Positions 9,114-18,843 are shown, numbered from the stretch's first letter. The stretch: DNA of 64,000 bases from Bartonella sp. M0177 (GCF_016102285.1 NZ_JACFOY010000001.1:1798001-1862000); one strand, 5' to 3'. Made by a program: numbers and translations. The notes: generated by a model not told the origin, from the sequence alone.

Positions 9114-9745
9114 CGGGATAACCTTTCTGAGAGCGAACGAATCATAGCCGCCGTTGCACCCCATATATAATAATTCTTATATGAAATTGCATAAAAGCTC
9201 AGTTTTTCAGTGCCAAACGACTTTGAAAAGATCACATAATTTTTCGGATCGAGCACAAAAGATAACGGAACGGTAAATATTTCATCAACCTCGCTATCGT
9301 TTTTGGTAAATTGTGCGCTTTCCTTAATCAAGCCGACAATCGGTCGAATCTCGAAACCGGTTCCGGTATAGTGGAATTGCAGCTCTCCCAATTTGGTGAA
9401 ATCATCCGGTTTCAGTCCTATTTCCTCATAAGCTTCGCGAATTGCTGTTTCCTCGTCACTTTTGTCGTAAGCTTCCCTTTTTCCGCCGGGAAAAGCGATC
9501 TGTCCGGAATGTTTATGAAGTTTTTCCGTTCGCTTCGTTAAAACCAGATTGGGAACACCGGACTTTTCAATAATTCCGACAAGCACTGCCGAGCGCTGCC
9601 ATGAAGGACGGTCTTTTTTTTGTCTTGATTTGAAAAGGGGCGAAGAAGAACCTTGCGAATCCTGACAATTTGTTGAAAAATTTATTGGCTCGCCAAATTT
9701 TTTTATAACATCGTCGATAAGTAAAGGGGCATTTTTTGCATTCAA
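9110..9745 (-). CDS. Nudix hydrolase, CoA pyrophosphatase type
   Basis: This 211-residue protein probably hydrolyses CoA or CoA derivatives to phosphopantetheine compounds and 3',5'-ADP. It has the Nudix box ending REAYEEIGL (103-111). It also has the motif LTKRTEKLHKHSGQIAFPGG (69-88), which corresponds to the CoA-pyrophosphatase subfamily signature, although a usual arginine is histidine here. The first 45 residues are polar and may be disordered. It is translationally coupled to cca through a 4-bp overlap, an arrangement common in Rhizobiales. The CoA substrate is a family-based inference. Confidence 0.85.
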   Translation of the reverse strand: MNAKNAPLLIDDVIKKFGEPINFSTNCQDSQGSSSPLFKSRQKKDRPSWQRSAVLVGIIEKSGVPNLVLTKRTEKLHKHSGQIAFPGGKREAYDKSDEETAIREAYEEIGLKPDDFTKLGELQFHYTGTGFEIRPIVGLIKESAQFTKNDSEVDEIFTVPLSFVLDPKNYVIFSKSFGTEKLSFYAISYKNYYIWGATAAMIRSLSERLSR

Positions 9746-9918
9746 TTTTTTAGAACCTTTTTGGCAAATTGTTGCTCGAAACTCTTTACACGCTTCATTT
9801 CTGTTATTTTTCTGTTACAAGCCTTGAAATAGTCATTGTTCAGAGATGAAGGTGGTGACAAATTTTATCACCGTCAATTCCAAACGGTCATGCAAAAGAA
9901 AAGTTCTGGGGAAAAGCC

Positions 9919-11001
9919 ATGCGAAGCGCTTCTAAAAAACCATCCGAGCCCAAAAAAACAACAACCGGCGCGTCCACTCGCAAGTCGCCCGGTAAATCGG
10001 CTCCCGAAAAAGCAGCCAGCAATGACGCTACTAAAATTATTGCCGATTTTGACACAATCAAAAAGACGTTCGACACTTTGCGCACGACAATCGACAAGAT
10101 TGTCTTTGGCCAAAGTAATGTGGTTGAAAATAGCATTATCACCATTCTCTCGGGCGGACATGCACTGCTTGTCGGCGTTCCGGGACTCGCCAAAACCCGC
10201 CTTGTCGAAACATTGGGAACGGTTCTCGGGCTTGACCAAAAACGCATCCAGTTTACCCCCGATTTGATGCCGTCCGATATTATCGGTTCCGAAGTTATGG
10301 ATACCGACAAAAGCGGAAAGCGCGCTTTCCGTTACATCAAAGGGCCGGTTTTTACCCAGCTTCTGATGGCTGACGAAATCAACCGTGCCTCACCCAGAAC
10401 CCAATCGGCGCTTTTGCAGGCAATGCAGGAATACCATGTCACTGTTGCCGGCGAAGAATATGATTTGCCAAGCCCTTTCCATGTACTTGCAACCCAAAAC
10501 CCGCTTGAACAGGAAGGAACCTACCCGCTTCCGGAAGCCCAGCTTGACCGCTTTCTCATGCAAATCAACGTCGATTATCCGGATGCCGACACCGAACGGC
10601 GTATTATTATTGAGACAACAGGAAGTAAGGAAGAAACCATAAAACCGGTTCTCGATGGGAAAAAACTCAAGGCCATTCAGGAAATGGTGCGCCAAATGCC
10701 GATTTCCGAAAAAGTCGTCAATGCCATTTTAAAACTGGTTCGCTCTGCCCGTCCCGATGCCGACAACGAGCATGCCAAAAAACATATTGCCTGGGGTCCG
10801 GGACCGCGTGCCTCGCAAGCGCTTTCCTTATGTACAAGAGCACGTGCTCTCTATCAGGGGCGGCTCGCCCCTTCGGTTGATGATGTCAAAGCTTTGGCAG
10901 TTCCCATTTTACAGCACCGCATGGCATTAAACTTCACAGCACGCGCAGACGGGATTACGATTTTTGAAGTCATCAACAATCTTGTCGACAAGATTGACTA
11001 A
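9919..11001 (+). CDS. MoxR-family AAA+ ATPase
   Basis: MoxR ATPases work as chaperones with von Willebrand A-domain partners, often in envelope stress or complex maturation. The 360-residue protein has Walker A GVPGLAKT (86-93), Walker B LLMADEIN (148-155) and the arginine-finger region near TYPLPEAQLDRF. The first 38 residues form a Ser/Thr/Lys/Pro-rich basic tail that is longer than usual. The ATG at 9919 follows TCTGGGGAAAAGCC. It heads a four-gene operon with a DUF58 protein and two membrane proteins, the classic MoxR-DUF58-BatA layout. Confidence 0.93.
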   Translation: MRSASKKPSEPKKTTTGASTRKSPGKSAPEKAASNDATKIIADFDTIKKTFDTLRTTIDKIVFGQSNVVENSIITILSGGHALLVGVPGLAKTRLVETLGTVLGLDQKRIQFTPDLMPSDIIGSEVMDTDKSGKRAFRYIKGPVFTQLLMADEINRASPRTQSALLQAMQEYHVTVAGEEYDLPSPFHVLATQNPLEQEGTYPLPEAQLDRFLMQINVDYPDADTERRIIIETTGSKEETIKPVLDGKKLKAIQEMVRQMPISEKVVNAILKLVRSARPDADNEHAKKHIAWGPGPRASQALSLCTRARALYQGRLAPSVDDVKALAVPILQHRMALNFTARADGITIFEVINNLVDKID

Positions 11002-11030
11002 CCGGAAAAGAGAGACGGCGAAAACAGATA

Positions 11031-11936
11031 ATGGCGATTGCTCGTGACATAGTTGCAGAAACACCGAATGATCTTGCGGCGAAAGCACGCATCCAGTCGG
11101 CCAAATTGCCTGACCTTCTCATCGAAGCGCGGCATATTGCCAATACACTTGTCAGTGGTTTTCACGGGCGTCGTAAACGCGGAACCGGTGACAATTTCTG
11201 GCAGTTTCGTCCCTATGTGGAAGGCGAGCCGGTTTCGCGTATTGATTGGCGCCGCTCTGCACGTGATGACCATATCTATCTTCGTGATCGTGAATGGGCG
11301 GCTGCCCAAACTGTTTGGATACTCCCCGATCAATCGGCATCCATGCACTATCAATCGCGGTTTTCCCCTATTGCCAAAGATAGCTATGCCATGCTCATGG
11401 CGCTCACGCTTTGTGAATTGTTTGCCCGTTCGGGCGAGCGTGTTGCTGTACCGGGGCTTATGGCACCAACAAGTTCACGCAATGCCGCCGAAGAAATGGC
11501 TTTGAATTTTGCAGCGCTTAAAGAGCCTTATGAATACGGTCATTTTCTGGACATAAATCACCATTCCCATATGATCATATTGAGTGATTTCCTTGATGAT
11601 CCGGAGGAAATCCGCAAAAAATTCGCTTCCCTGACAAGCGCCAATGTCACACAACATTTTGTTGAAATTTGTGACCCTGCAGAAGAACGTTTTCCCTATC
11701 ATGGACGGGTGGAATTTTTTGATCCGGAAACCCGTCAACATTATCTTGCCGGACGCTCCGAAACATTTCACGATGCTTATCTTCGCCTTTATCAGGCACG
11801 CCGTCAAAGCCTTGCGGATTTTGCCAAAATTTCCGGTTCAAGCTACCATATTGCTCCGACAGACAAAAAAATGAGCTCAGTTATATTGGCGCTTGCGGCA
11901 ATGGTCGGTCAGGCGTCGGGCTACAGGAGAGGATGA
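11031..11936 (+). CDS. DUF58 domain protein (MoxR partner)
   Basis: This 301-residue protein carries the DUF58 core: HGRRKRGTGDNFWQFRPYVEGEPVSRIDWR-type motif near residues 46-76, followed by a von Willebrand A-like fold region (ILPDQSASMHY). DUF58 proteins are the standard genetic partners of MoxR ATPases and are thought to present a metal-ion-dependent adhesion-like site. No membrane segment is seen, so it is probably cytosolic or peripheral. It starts 29 bp after moxR and ends 3 bp before the next gene. The precise role is unknown in any close relative. Confidence 0.88.
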   Translation: MAIARDIVAETPNDLAAKARIQSAKLPDLLIEARHIANTLVSGFHGRRKRGTGDNFWQFRPYVEGEPVSRIDWRRSARDDHIYLRDREWAAAQTVWILPDQSASMHYQSRFSPIAKDSYAMLMALTLCELFARSGERVAVPGLMAPTSSRNAAEEMALNFAALKEPYEYGHFLDINHHSHMIILSDFLDDPEEIRKKFASLTSANVTQHFVEICDPAEERFPYHGRVEFFDPETRQHYLAGRSETFHDAYLRLYQARRQSLADFAKISGSSYHIAPTDKKMSSVILALAAMVGQASGYRRG

Positions 11937-11939
11937 GCT

Positions 11940-14774
11940 ATGGGGTTTGCTGCACCTTTTCTCCTGTTTTTTCTGATTACGCTACCGGCTATCTGGTGGC
12001 TTTTGCATGTCACGCCACCTGCTCCGACACGTGAAATTTTTCCGCCTTTGCGGCTTTTGTTGAAAATTGCCAATCGTGAGGAAACGCCGAACCGCACACC
12101 ATGGTGGTTACTGTTTTTGCGCCTTCTTATGGTGGCACTGGTCATATTCGCTTTAGCTGACCCGATTTGGCGCCCTACTACAACCATTTTGACAGGCAAT
12201 GCCCCTCTTGCTCTTGTCATTGATAATGGCTGGGCTTCGGTTCATGACTGGGACAAGCGGATTGATATTGCACTCGATCTCGTCAATCAGGCAGAAAAAG
12301 CGAAAAAAACAATCTATATTGCCGCAACAGCCGACAATGACAATCAGGACATCCGTGCATTAAACAGTAACGAGGCAGAAAAGCTCCTTCATACGATGCG
12401 CCCGCTTTCGTTACCCACGCATCGTCGTTCTGTCATCAATAAACTGGCGACAGCGCTAAAAGGCGAAAAAGCCGACATTGTCTATCTTTCCGACGGCTTG
12501 CAAATGGTTGAAGATGATGAAGCCTTCAGCCCGCTCATGAAGCTCGCCGATCGCGATATTCTGGTTTATGAGCGCGATATATCCGATCTTGTTGGCATCA
12601 CTTCAACCAAAAACGATAATGGTGCACTCGCCGTCGACCTTATCCGTGCCAAAGGGGAAGGTGAAAAAATTCTGTCTCTGGGAGCCTATGACAGTCAGGG
12701 ACGGATGATTGCGGAAACCGAAACACGTTTCGAAGACGGGGAAACCTCTACAGTATCCGCTTTCAATTTACCCGTTGAAATAAAGAATGATATAGCGGCT
12801 GTCAAAGTAAACGGCCAGCATGACGTTGCAGCCACATATCTTTCCGACGCAAGAAACCATATCTATCGGGTCGGTTTGGTTTCGCCTTCTGCGAGCGAAT
12901 TGGCCCAGCCCCTGCTTTCCCCCTTTTATTATGTCCAAAATGCCCTTTATGGCCGGGCCGATATTTTAACCTCGAAAGGCCAGTCATTCGAAAAGACAAT
13001 CGAAATATTGGTAACCTTCGCTCATCCTTCGACAATCATTCTGGATGATGTTGTCAACATGCCCGAGGTTACCCGGCAACAACTCGACCATTTTGTCGAA
13101 CAGGGTGGTACGCTTATCCGCTTTGCCGGCCCCAATCTTGCGAGTAACGATAATGAAGACACACTTCTACCGGTTAAATTGCGTCATGGGGAACGTCAAT
13201 TAGGTGGCATTATGTCTTGGGCAACACCGCAAAAACTTGCGCCTTTACCAAAAACAGGCATTTTTTCCGACCTTGCCTATCCGGAAGATGTCACTGTTTC
13301 ACGGCAAATTCTTGCCGAGCCAAGCCCCGAACTTTTTGATCATACATGGTTGAGCCTTGCTGATGGTACACCGCTTGTCACTGCTCGCGCACATGGTAAA
13401 GGCATGTTGGTCTTCATTCACACGTCTGCCAGTCCGACATGGTCAACCTTGCCGCTTTCCGGTTTTTTTGTCGAGATGATGCAAAAACTGGTTCAAACAG
13501 GAGAGCTCGCACAAAATGTACAATTTCTTTCCGAGGGCAAGGAAAATGTTGTTCGCGAACCGTGGCAGGTTATCGATAGTGATGGCTCTCTCGTACCTGC
13601 TCCATCGACAGTCGCGCCACTTAGCTTGAATGACAAAACCGAAGCTCTTCCTTCGTTTAATCATCCACCCGGATTTTATGGCCAGAAAAATAATCTTTAT
13701 GCCGTCAATCTCCTTGATAAAGACGACAGTTTTTTACCTTTGAATAGCGAAATTTTTGCCGGTAAAGTTCATCTCATGGACTATTCGGGCGATGTCGAAA
13801 AGCATTTGGGCGGGCTTTTTCTGGCGCTTGCCATTATGCTTTTTGCAGTTGATACATTTATCGCGCTCTATTGTGGCGGATTATTCGACAGTCAAAGACG
13901 GTTTTTACAGAAAACTTCTTTTTTAATGGTGAGCTTGTGTTTTACCGGTGCCCTCATTCTTGGGCAAATAGGCACACCAAACCCTGCTTTTGCCGAAAAG
14001 CTTTCGGCAAATGACGCGGCCATGGTGCAATCGGCGGGTAAAACCCGTTTGGCTTATGTAATAACCGGCCTTGATGATATTGACGATACGAGTAAAAACG
14101 GGCTTGAAGCCTTGAGCCAATTTTTGGTGACCCGCACCACAATCGATCCCGGTCCGGTCGCCGGACTTGATCTCGAGCAAGACGAACTCGCATTTTATCC
14201 TTTGATCTATTGGCCGATCGACGCAAAATCGCCAATGCCTTCCAAAGCTGCAATTGACAAAATCAACGCTTATATGAGTGAAGGCGGGACGGTTCTTTTC
14301 GACACCCAAGACCAGATTGAATCGGGCATGGATTTGAATGGTAAAACCACGGCCAATAACCAGCGCTTGCGCGATATTCTCTCCGGCCTCAATATTCCTG
14401 CACTCGAAGAAGTGCCGCCTGACCATGTGATTGCACGATCATTTTACATTATGCCCGATTTTCCTGGCCGTTACAGAGGCTCGCCCTTGTGGATTTTATC
14501 ATCGGCTCTCGGAGGCAATGACAAACGCCCGATCCATGCAGGCGATGGTGTAAGCTCTATTCTTATCACGGCAAACGACTTTGCCGGTGCCTGGGCACAT
14601 GATGGCAAAGGCTCATGGAAATATCCCCTTGTTCCCGATGACGATATGCAACGGGTCTGGGCTTTTCGTGGTGGTCTCAATATTGTTATGTATGTTCTTA
14701 CCGGAAATTACAAAGCCGATCAGGTCCATGTACCGGCACTTCTTGAACGTTTGGGGCAGGAGAAATCACGATGA
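11940..14774 (+). CDS. Large membrane protein with BatA-like N-terminus and DUF4159 C-terminus
   Basis: The 944-residue protein begins with two membrane helices (about 3-24 and 56-77) in the Aerotolerance regulator N-terminal (BatA) arrangement. A long, probably periplasmic VWA-like and glutamine-amidotransferase-like region follows. Two more helices lie at about 620-643 and 657-676. The end, from about residue 700, has the DUF4159 pattern with FYPLIYWPID and GGTVLFDTQDQ. It is the third gene of the moxR operon, 3 bp after the DUF58 gene and overlapping the next one by 4 bp. Function is inferred only from operon type, an envelope-associated MoxR system. The absence of the Bat metal-site serines was not checked by alignment. 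Confidence 0.85.
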   Translation: MGFAAPFLLFFLITLPAIWWLLHVTPPAPTREIFPPLRLLLKIANREETPNRTPWWLLFLRLLMVALVIFALADPIWRPTTTILTGNAPLALVIDNGWASVHDWDKRIDIALDLVNQAEKAKKTIYIAATADNDNQDIRALNSNEAEKLLHTMRPLSLPTHRRSVINKLATALKGEKADIVYLSDGLQMVEDDEAFSPLMKLADRDILVYERDISDLVGITSTKNDNGALAVDLIRAKGEGEKILSLGAYDSQGRMIAETETRFEDGETSTVSAFNLPVEIKNDIAAVKVNGQHDVAATYLSDARNHIYRVGLVSPSASELAQPLLSPFYYVQNALYGRADILTSKGQSFEKTIEILVTFAHPSTIILDDVVNMPEVTRQQLDHFVEQGGTLIRFAGPNLASNDNEDTLLPVKLRHGERQLGGIMSWATPQKLAPLPKTGIFSDLAYPEDVTVSRQILAEPSPELFDHTWLSLADGTPLVTARAHGKGMLVFIHTSASPTWSTLPLSGFFVEMMQKLVQTGELAQNVQFLSEGKENVVREPWQVIDSDGSLVPAPSTVAPLSLNDKTEALPSFNHPPGFYGQKNNLYAVNLLDKDDSFLPLNSEIFAGKVHLMDYSGDVEKHLGGLFLALAIMLFAVDTFIALYCGGLFDSQRRFLQKTSFLMVSLCFTGALILGQIGTPNPAFAEKLSANDAAMVQSAGKTRLAYVITGLDDIDDTSKNGLEALSQFLVTRTTIDPGPVAGLDLEQDELAFYPLIYWPIDAKSPMPSKAAIDKINAYMSEGGTVLFDTQDQIESGMDLNGKTTANNQRLRDILSGLNIPALEEVPPDHVIARSFYIMPDFPGRYRGSPLWILSSALGGNDKRPIHAGDGVSSILITANDFAGAWAHDGKGSWKYPLVPDDDMQRVWAFRGGLNIVMYVLTGNYKADQVHVPALLERLGQEKSR

Positions 14775-16891
14775 AGCAGTCTCTTGCATTCGAACCTCTT
14801 CTTTCATGGCCAATCAGTCTTACTTTGATCGGCCTTGCATTTTTATTGGTTGTTGCCGCTCTTATTCTGCGTAAAAGAGGTGCGGCTTTACGGGCTTGTG
14901 CTTTGGCAGCCTTGTCACTTGCCCTTCTCAACCCTGTCATGATCGAGGAGCAAACAGAGCCGCTAAAAAGCATTGTCGGTATTGTTTTAGACAAAAGCCA
15001 GAGCCAGAATTTCGGCACCCGTTCAAAAGACAGTCAGGATGCGATAGATGCATTAAAAACCGAGCTTTCCAAACATCCCGAATTCGAACCCCGTTTCATC
15101 AATGCAGAAGCTATATCCAATTCGAATAATGGCAGCGAAACAAAATTATTCACTCCTTTGAATGAAGCCATTTCCGATGTTCCGCCTGCCCGTTATGCAG
15201 GCACGATTCTGGTGACCGACGGTCAGGTTCATGATGTCGATCTGGCCTCTTCCAATACAGCCGGAGAAAAACCGGTCAATGCATTGCTGACCGGTGAACC
15301 GGACGAATATGACCGTCAAATAAAATTTGTTGATCCGCCACGTTTCGGAATTACCAACAAGCCTTTTAAAATAAGGTTTGAAATAGCTGACAAAGGCAAA
15401 GTACCCGCTTCTGCCGATAAAGCGCTTGTCGAGCTCAAGGTCAACGGTAATGTTGTCTATCATGAGAGCGAAGAGACAAATCGGGAAATCGAAACGGAAA
15501 TCACCCTTCCCCATGCGGGCAAAAACATTATCGAAGTGACAACCTCTCCTCTTGATGGGGAGTTGACCGCTGTCAATAACACTGCTGTCACCATTATCGA
15601 GGGTATACGTGAAAATTTGCGCGTTCTCCTTGTTTCAGGCGAGCCGCACAACGGGGAACGGACGTGGCGTGACCTTTTGAAAAGCGATCCCGGTATCGAC
15701 CTTGTCCACTTTACAATTCTTCGCCCTCCCGAGAAAGCCGACAATACACCGCTCAGCCAGCTTTCACTGATTGTCTTTCCGACGACCGATCTTTTCGTCA
15801 ACAAGATTAACGACTTTGATCTCGTCATTTTCGATCGCTATCAGCACTATAATGTATTGCCATTGATCTATTACGACTATGTAGCGCAATATGTGAAGAA
15901 TGGCGGTGCATTATTGATGGCAACTGGACCTGAATTTGCTGGTGAAAATACACTTGCTGAAACACCGCTCATAAGTGTTCTGCCGGCTCTGCCAAGTGGC
16001 GAGGTCATTGAAAAACCTTTCACTCCGTCAATTACCAAAGCCGGAATGCGCCACCCTGTGACCCGTGGGCTGACCCATGTGACGGAAAAAGATGAAGAAA
16101 ATACAAAGCGGGAAACGGTAGCGGGAAATTGGGGAAAATGGCTCCGTCAGATAGCTGTTCAGGATACCTCGAATAGCACTGTCGTCATGAATGGCGCTGA
16201 TAACCGGCCGCTTATGTTGTTATCCCATATGGATAAAGGCCGCGTTGGTATGTTGCTTTCTGACGAAGGCTGGCTATGGGCGCGCGGTTTTGAAGGCGGC
16301 GGCCCCTATGCCGCCCTCTATCGCCGCATGGCCCATTGGCTCATGAAAGAACCGGAGCTCGAAGAAGAAGCATTGACAGCCTCCGGTGAAGGTAATCGTC
16401 TTACCATTCGCCGCCAGACCATGGCCGATAAGCCCGACATTGCCACTGTTCATTTTCCGTCAGGGAAAATAAGCGATGTCACTTTGCAAAAACAGGAACC
16501 GGGTGTCTTTGAAGCAAGTCTCGATACCGACGAAATCGGCCTTTTTAAAGTAACGAACGGGGATAAGGAAGCTCTCACACACATCGGCCCCATCAATTCG
16601 CCCGAATATGCCGAATTGATTTCGACGGATGAGAAACTGCGCCCGCTTGCCAATAAAACAGGCGGAGCAATTGTCCGCTTGCATCAAAAGCAGGGTGATA
16701 AAATCGAGCTACCTTCGATCGACGTTCAGCAAAACAGTGATGTCGTCAAAAACCGGAACCACATTGTCCTTAACGAAGCCAATGAAACAAGACTGGTCAA
16801 CACATTTGCCCTTCCTCTTTTCAATGGTGTTCTTGCCCTCGCCGTTTCACTCTTTCTACTTGCCAGCCTTTGGTATAGAGAAGGTCGTTAA
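14771..16891 (+). CDS. Membrane protein with VWA/class I glutamine amidotransferase-like region
   Basis: This 706-residue protein closes the moxR operon and starts in an ATGA overlap with the DUF4159 gene. It has two N-terminal helices (about 11-34 and 38-55), a large soluble part and a C-terminal helix (about 685-702), a topology that places most of it in the periplasm. An early VWA-like stretch reads SIVGIVLDKSQSQNF. A later segment, FDLVIFDRYQHY to GGALLMATGPEF, resembles the amidotransferase-like fold of such proteins, without an obvious catalytic cysteine. It probably forms a complex with the preceding protein. Confidence 0.82.
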   Translation: MKQSLAFEPLLSWPISLTLIGLAFLLVVAALILRKRGAALRACALAALSLALLNPVMIEEQTEPLKSIVGIVLDKSQSQNFGTRSKDSQDAIDALKTELSKHPEFEPRFINAEAISNSNNGSETKLFTPLNEAISDVPPARYAGTILVTDGQVHDVDLASSNTAGEKPVNALLTGEPDEYDRQIKFVDPPRFGITNKPFKIRFEIADKGKVPASADKALVELKVNGNVVYHESEETNREIETEITLPHAGKNIIEVTTSPLDGELTAVNNTAVTIIEGIRENLRVLLVSGEPHNGERTWRDLLKSDPGIDLVHFTILRPPEKADNTPLSQLSLIVFPTTDLFVNKINDFDLVIFDRYQHYNVLPLIYYDYVAQYVKNGGALLMATGPEFAGENTLAETPLISVLPALPSGEVIEKPFTPSITKAGMRHPVTRGLTHVTEKDEENTKRETVAGNWGKWLRQIAVQDTSNSTVVMNGADNRPLMLLSHMDKGRVGMLLSDEGWLWARGFEGGGPYAALYRRMAHWLMKEPELEEEALTASGEGNRLTIRRQTMADKPDIATVHFPSGKISDVTLQKQEPGVFEASLDTDEIGLFKVTNGDKEALTHIGPINSPEYAELISTDEKLRPLANKTGGAIVRLHQKQGDKIELPSIDVQQNSDVVKNRNHIVLNEANETRLVNTFALPLFNGVLALAVSLFLLASLWYREGR

Positions 16892-17653
16892 ATCCAAAAA
16901 CGACCTTCGCAAACTTCAGAATAACGAGTTTCAAAATAGCAAATGCTTGCTTATTGATTGATAAATATCAAACGCTTTATTGATAAATGTTGTATCATTA
17001 TCAAACCATTTTTGATTACTCTATTGATGTATTTTGACTTTTTCATTGATAACTTTTGTTTGCAATAACGATTTTCTGCCTTTATCCGAATCTGACAGAG
17101 TGAAAACAATTGCAAGACTTCAGCAAAATTTGAAAATTGCAAAGTCACGGCAAAATAGTCCCGAAGAAAAAACCGAAGCCTTATCTGTGGCTATCAGAAC
17201 AACCGGAATTTTCCGTGCCGATAGGACTCATTAGGTTTCAATAAGCCTCAATGGTGCACCCCCTTGCAAAAACGATTTTTACAATTGAATTTCCTTCTTT
17301 TCTTATTTGTGAAGCTTTGCTGCCATCGAAGGCGAAAACGCAACAGAAATTCTCAGAGAATTCTGACCGCCGCACGTTAAAGGCATTCATCTAAAATCTT
17401 CTTAAGACCTGCATTGGTTCATTCAATCATGTGGGCAATGATAGTTTGTCGGATATAAAGTGCCTGCCCAATATAAAATGATTGAAAGTCCGAAAATCTC
17501 CCGCCTCTATTCAATCATATAAAAATACGACAAACATATAAAAAGCTGACTGTTCAGATAAACCGGCTGTAATCAGTTAATTGCCCATTGAGGGGATCAA
17601 GCAAAAAACAACGGGATGTCGAACTGTTCCACCCCGATTTTTCAAACATAAAA
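16892..17653. other. Convergent intergenic region with an FNR-type box and decayed sequence
   Basis: These 762 bp lie between the ends of two convergent genes, where promoters are not expected. Nevertheless they contain a perfect TTGAT-N4-ATCAA box (16958-16971) and a TTGATAA/TTATCAA inverted pair (16980-17004). The decamer ATTCAATCAT occurs twice (17421, 17509), with an inverted near-copy at 17478. A frame at 17034-17234 (TTG start, no ribosome site) reads a charged peptide, ARLQQNLKIAKSRQNSPEEK, that looks protein-like but lacks a credible start. It may be a remnant of an anaerobically induced gene. Confidence 0.4.
16958..16971. promoter_or_regulatory. FNR/FnrN-type box without an obvious target gene
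   Basis: The sequence is TTGAT-AAAT-ATCAA, a perfect match to the FNR consensus palindrome. No intact gene starts within 200 bp on either strand. The closest candidate is the doubtful frame at 17034 on plus. Confidence 0.5.
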
Positions 17654-18235
17654 TCAAGCTTGCCTTTTTGACTGGTTTTTGTTGAGAACAAGACCTGTCG
17701 CTTCGTCCATTGCTCCCTCGGACAGTTCCAACGCCAGAAGCCGTTCCGGATTGACTGGTGCAGGCATCATTATTTTGTCGTGAGCTACTTTAAAAAAACC
17801 GAAACGGCGATAATAAGGTTCATCTCCGACAAGAAGAATGAAGGGAACATGCTTTTCTTTTGCCCGCTCTATTGTGTACCGCATTAACAAGCTTCCAAGT
17901 CCGAGACTTTTTGTCTTGGGCGATATAACAATCGGCCCGAGGAGATAGCCATTGGCACTGCCCACGACAATCGGGGTCATGCGGACTGTCCCGACAAGAT
18001 CGCCATCTAATAAAAGAACAAAAGAAAGACTTTTGTCGTGGCCGCCTTTTTCGCGAATAAGATGAGCGGCACGCGTGAAACGGGCGGGGCCAAAAGCCTC
18101 TCTGTTCAACTCTTCGATGAATTTTTCATGTTCCGATGTCTCTGTCATTATAGTGACATCGCTTTTCGACACTTCCGGAGCTTTTGCGTCGTCAGAATGA
18201 GACAACAACTCTTTTGCAGCAGAATTTTTTTTCAT
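17654..18235 (-). CDS. GNAT-family N-acetyltransferase (YhbS-like)
   Basis: This 193-residue protein has the GNAT fold. The region FVLLLDGDLVGTVRMTPI is followed by YLLGPIVISPKTKSLGLGSLLM, where the acetyl-CoA pyrophosphate loop is SLGLGS. The tail EPYYRRFGFFKV is typical of the COG3153 (YhbS) group. The acceptor substrate is unknown. The frame is open to 18289, but the ATG at 18235 gives the usual length, plus a Ser/Lys/Asp-rich N-terminal extension of about 30 residues. It stands alone and diverges from ompW across a 600-bp promoter region. Confidence 0.85.
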   Translation of the reverse strand: MKKNSAAKELLSHSDDAKAPEVSKSDVTIMTETSEHEKFIEELNREAFGPARFTRAAHLIREKGGHDKSLSFVLLLDGDLVGTVRMTPIVVGSANGYLLGPIVISPKTKSLGLGSLLMRYTIERAKEKHVPFILLVGDEPYYRRFGFFKVAHDKIMMPAPVNPERLLALELSEGAMDEATGLVLNKNQSKRQA

Positions 18236-18749
18236 GAGATGACCCGAGAGAAAAATAAGACAAACAAAATCAACGGTTAAAAATACCAAAACTCCGGCAG
18301 TTCATCGTCGTTGATTTGCAAAAAACATATTCGTCTACTTTTCCGATGGGCATTCTTATGAATAGCTGTGAATGGCGCTTCTTTTGACCCGAGCTTTCAA
18401 GCCTCTGGCCATTGTCAAAAAAATTCGAAACAAACTTCGATCCCTATTCGACATTGAAATAGTTAGCGAGAAAAAAACATGAAATCAATCAGATTTATCA
18501 GTATCTATATTTCGGATTGACAGTTTTGTCGCTTATAGAAAATTCCAACCGGCAATTTTATCAGGAATAAATCGAGATATTCGATTGTAACAATAACAAA
18601 ATCGCCGCGAAATGATTCGATCTTAGTTAAAGATGAGTTAATATTTCTAGTTGGATTCATTGGTATTTTTCCACAGCCCCGAATTTTTGTTGCAATTATG
18701 ATACAGTCGCAACTCAAACAAGGCGATAAAGGGGCAAAAAGGCAATTGT
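18236..18749. other. Intergenic region upstream of ompW
   Basis: About 510 bp of AT-rich DNA separates the divergent acetyltransferase and ompW. Apart from the operator-like sites close to ompW, which are listed separately, I see no gene. A minus-strand frame at 18505-18717 has no ribosome site and no recognisable family. Confidence 0.4.
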
Positions 18750-18763
18750 TTGATTCAAATCAA
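18750..18763 (+). promoter_or_regulatory. FNR/FnrN box upstream of ompW
   Basis: TTGAT-TCAA-ATCAA matches the FNR consensus in all ten specified bases. It lies 94 bp (start to start) before the ompW ATG. A second, weaker dyad, TTGAA-CAGA-TTCAA, sits at 18787-18800, with centres 37 bp apart. In enterobacteria ompW is induced by FNR under low oxygen, so activation by an FnrN-type regulator is a reasonable inference. Confidence 0.7.
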
Positions 18764-18843
18764 TGGATATTTCCGCTTAAATAGGTTTGAACAGATTCAA
18801 ATTCTAGTTGTAAAACATGCACCGCTTTTTAGGAGACATAGAT

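Noticed and set aside
9114-9164. Longer N-terminus of the CCA-adding enzyme
   Set aside because: The extension is read inside the upstream Nudix gene; the GTG at 9113 has a ribosome site and the usual start alignment.
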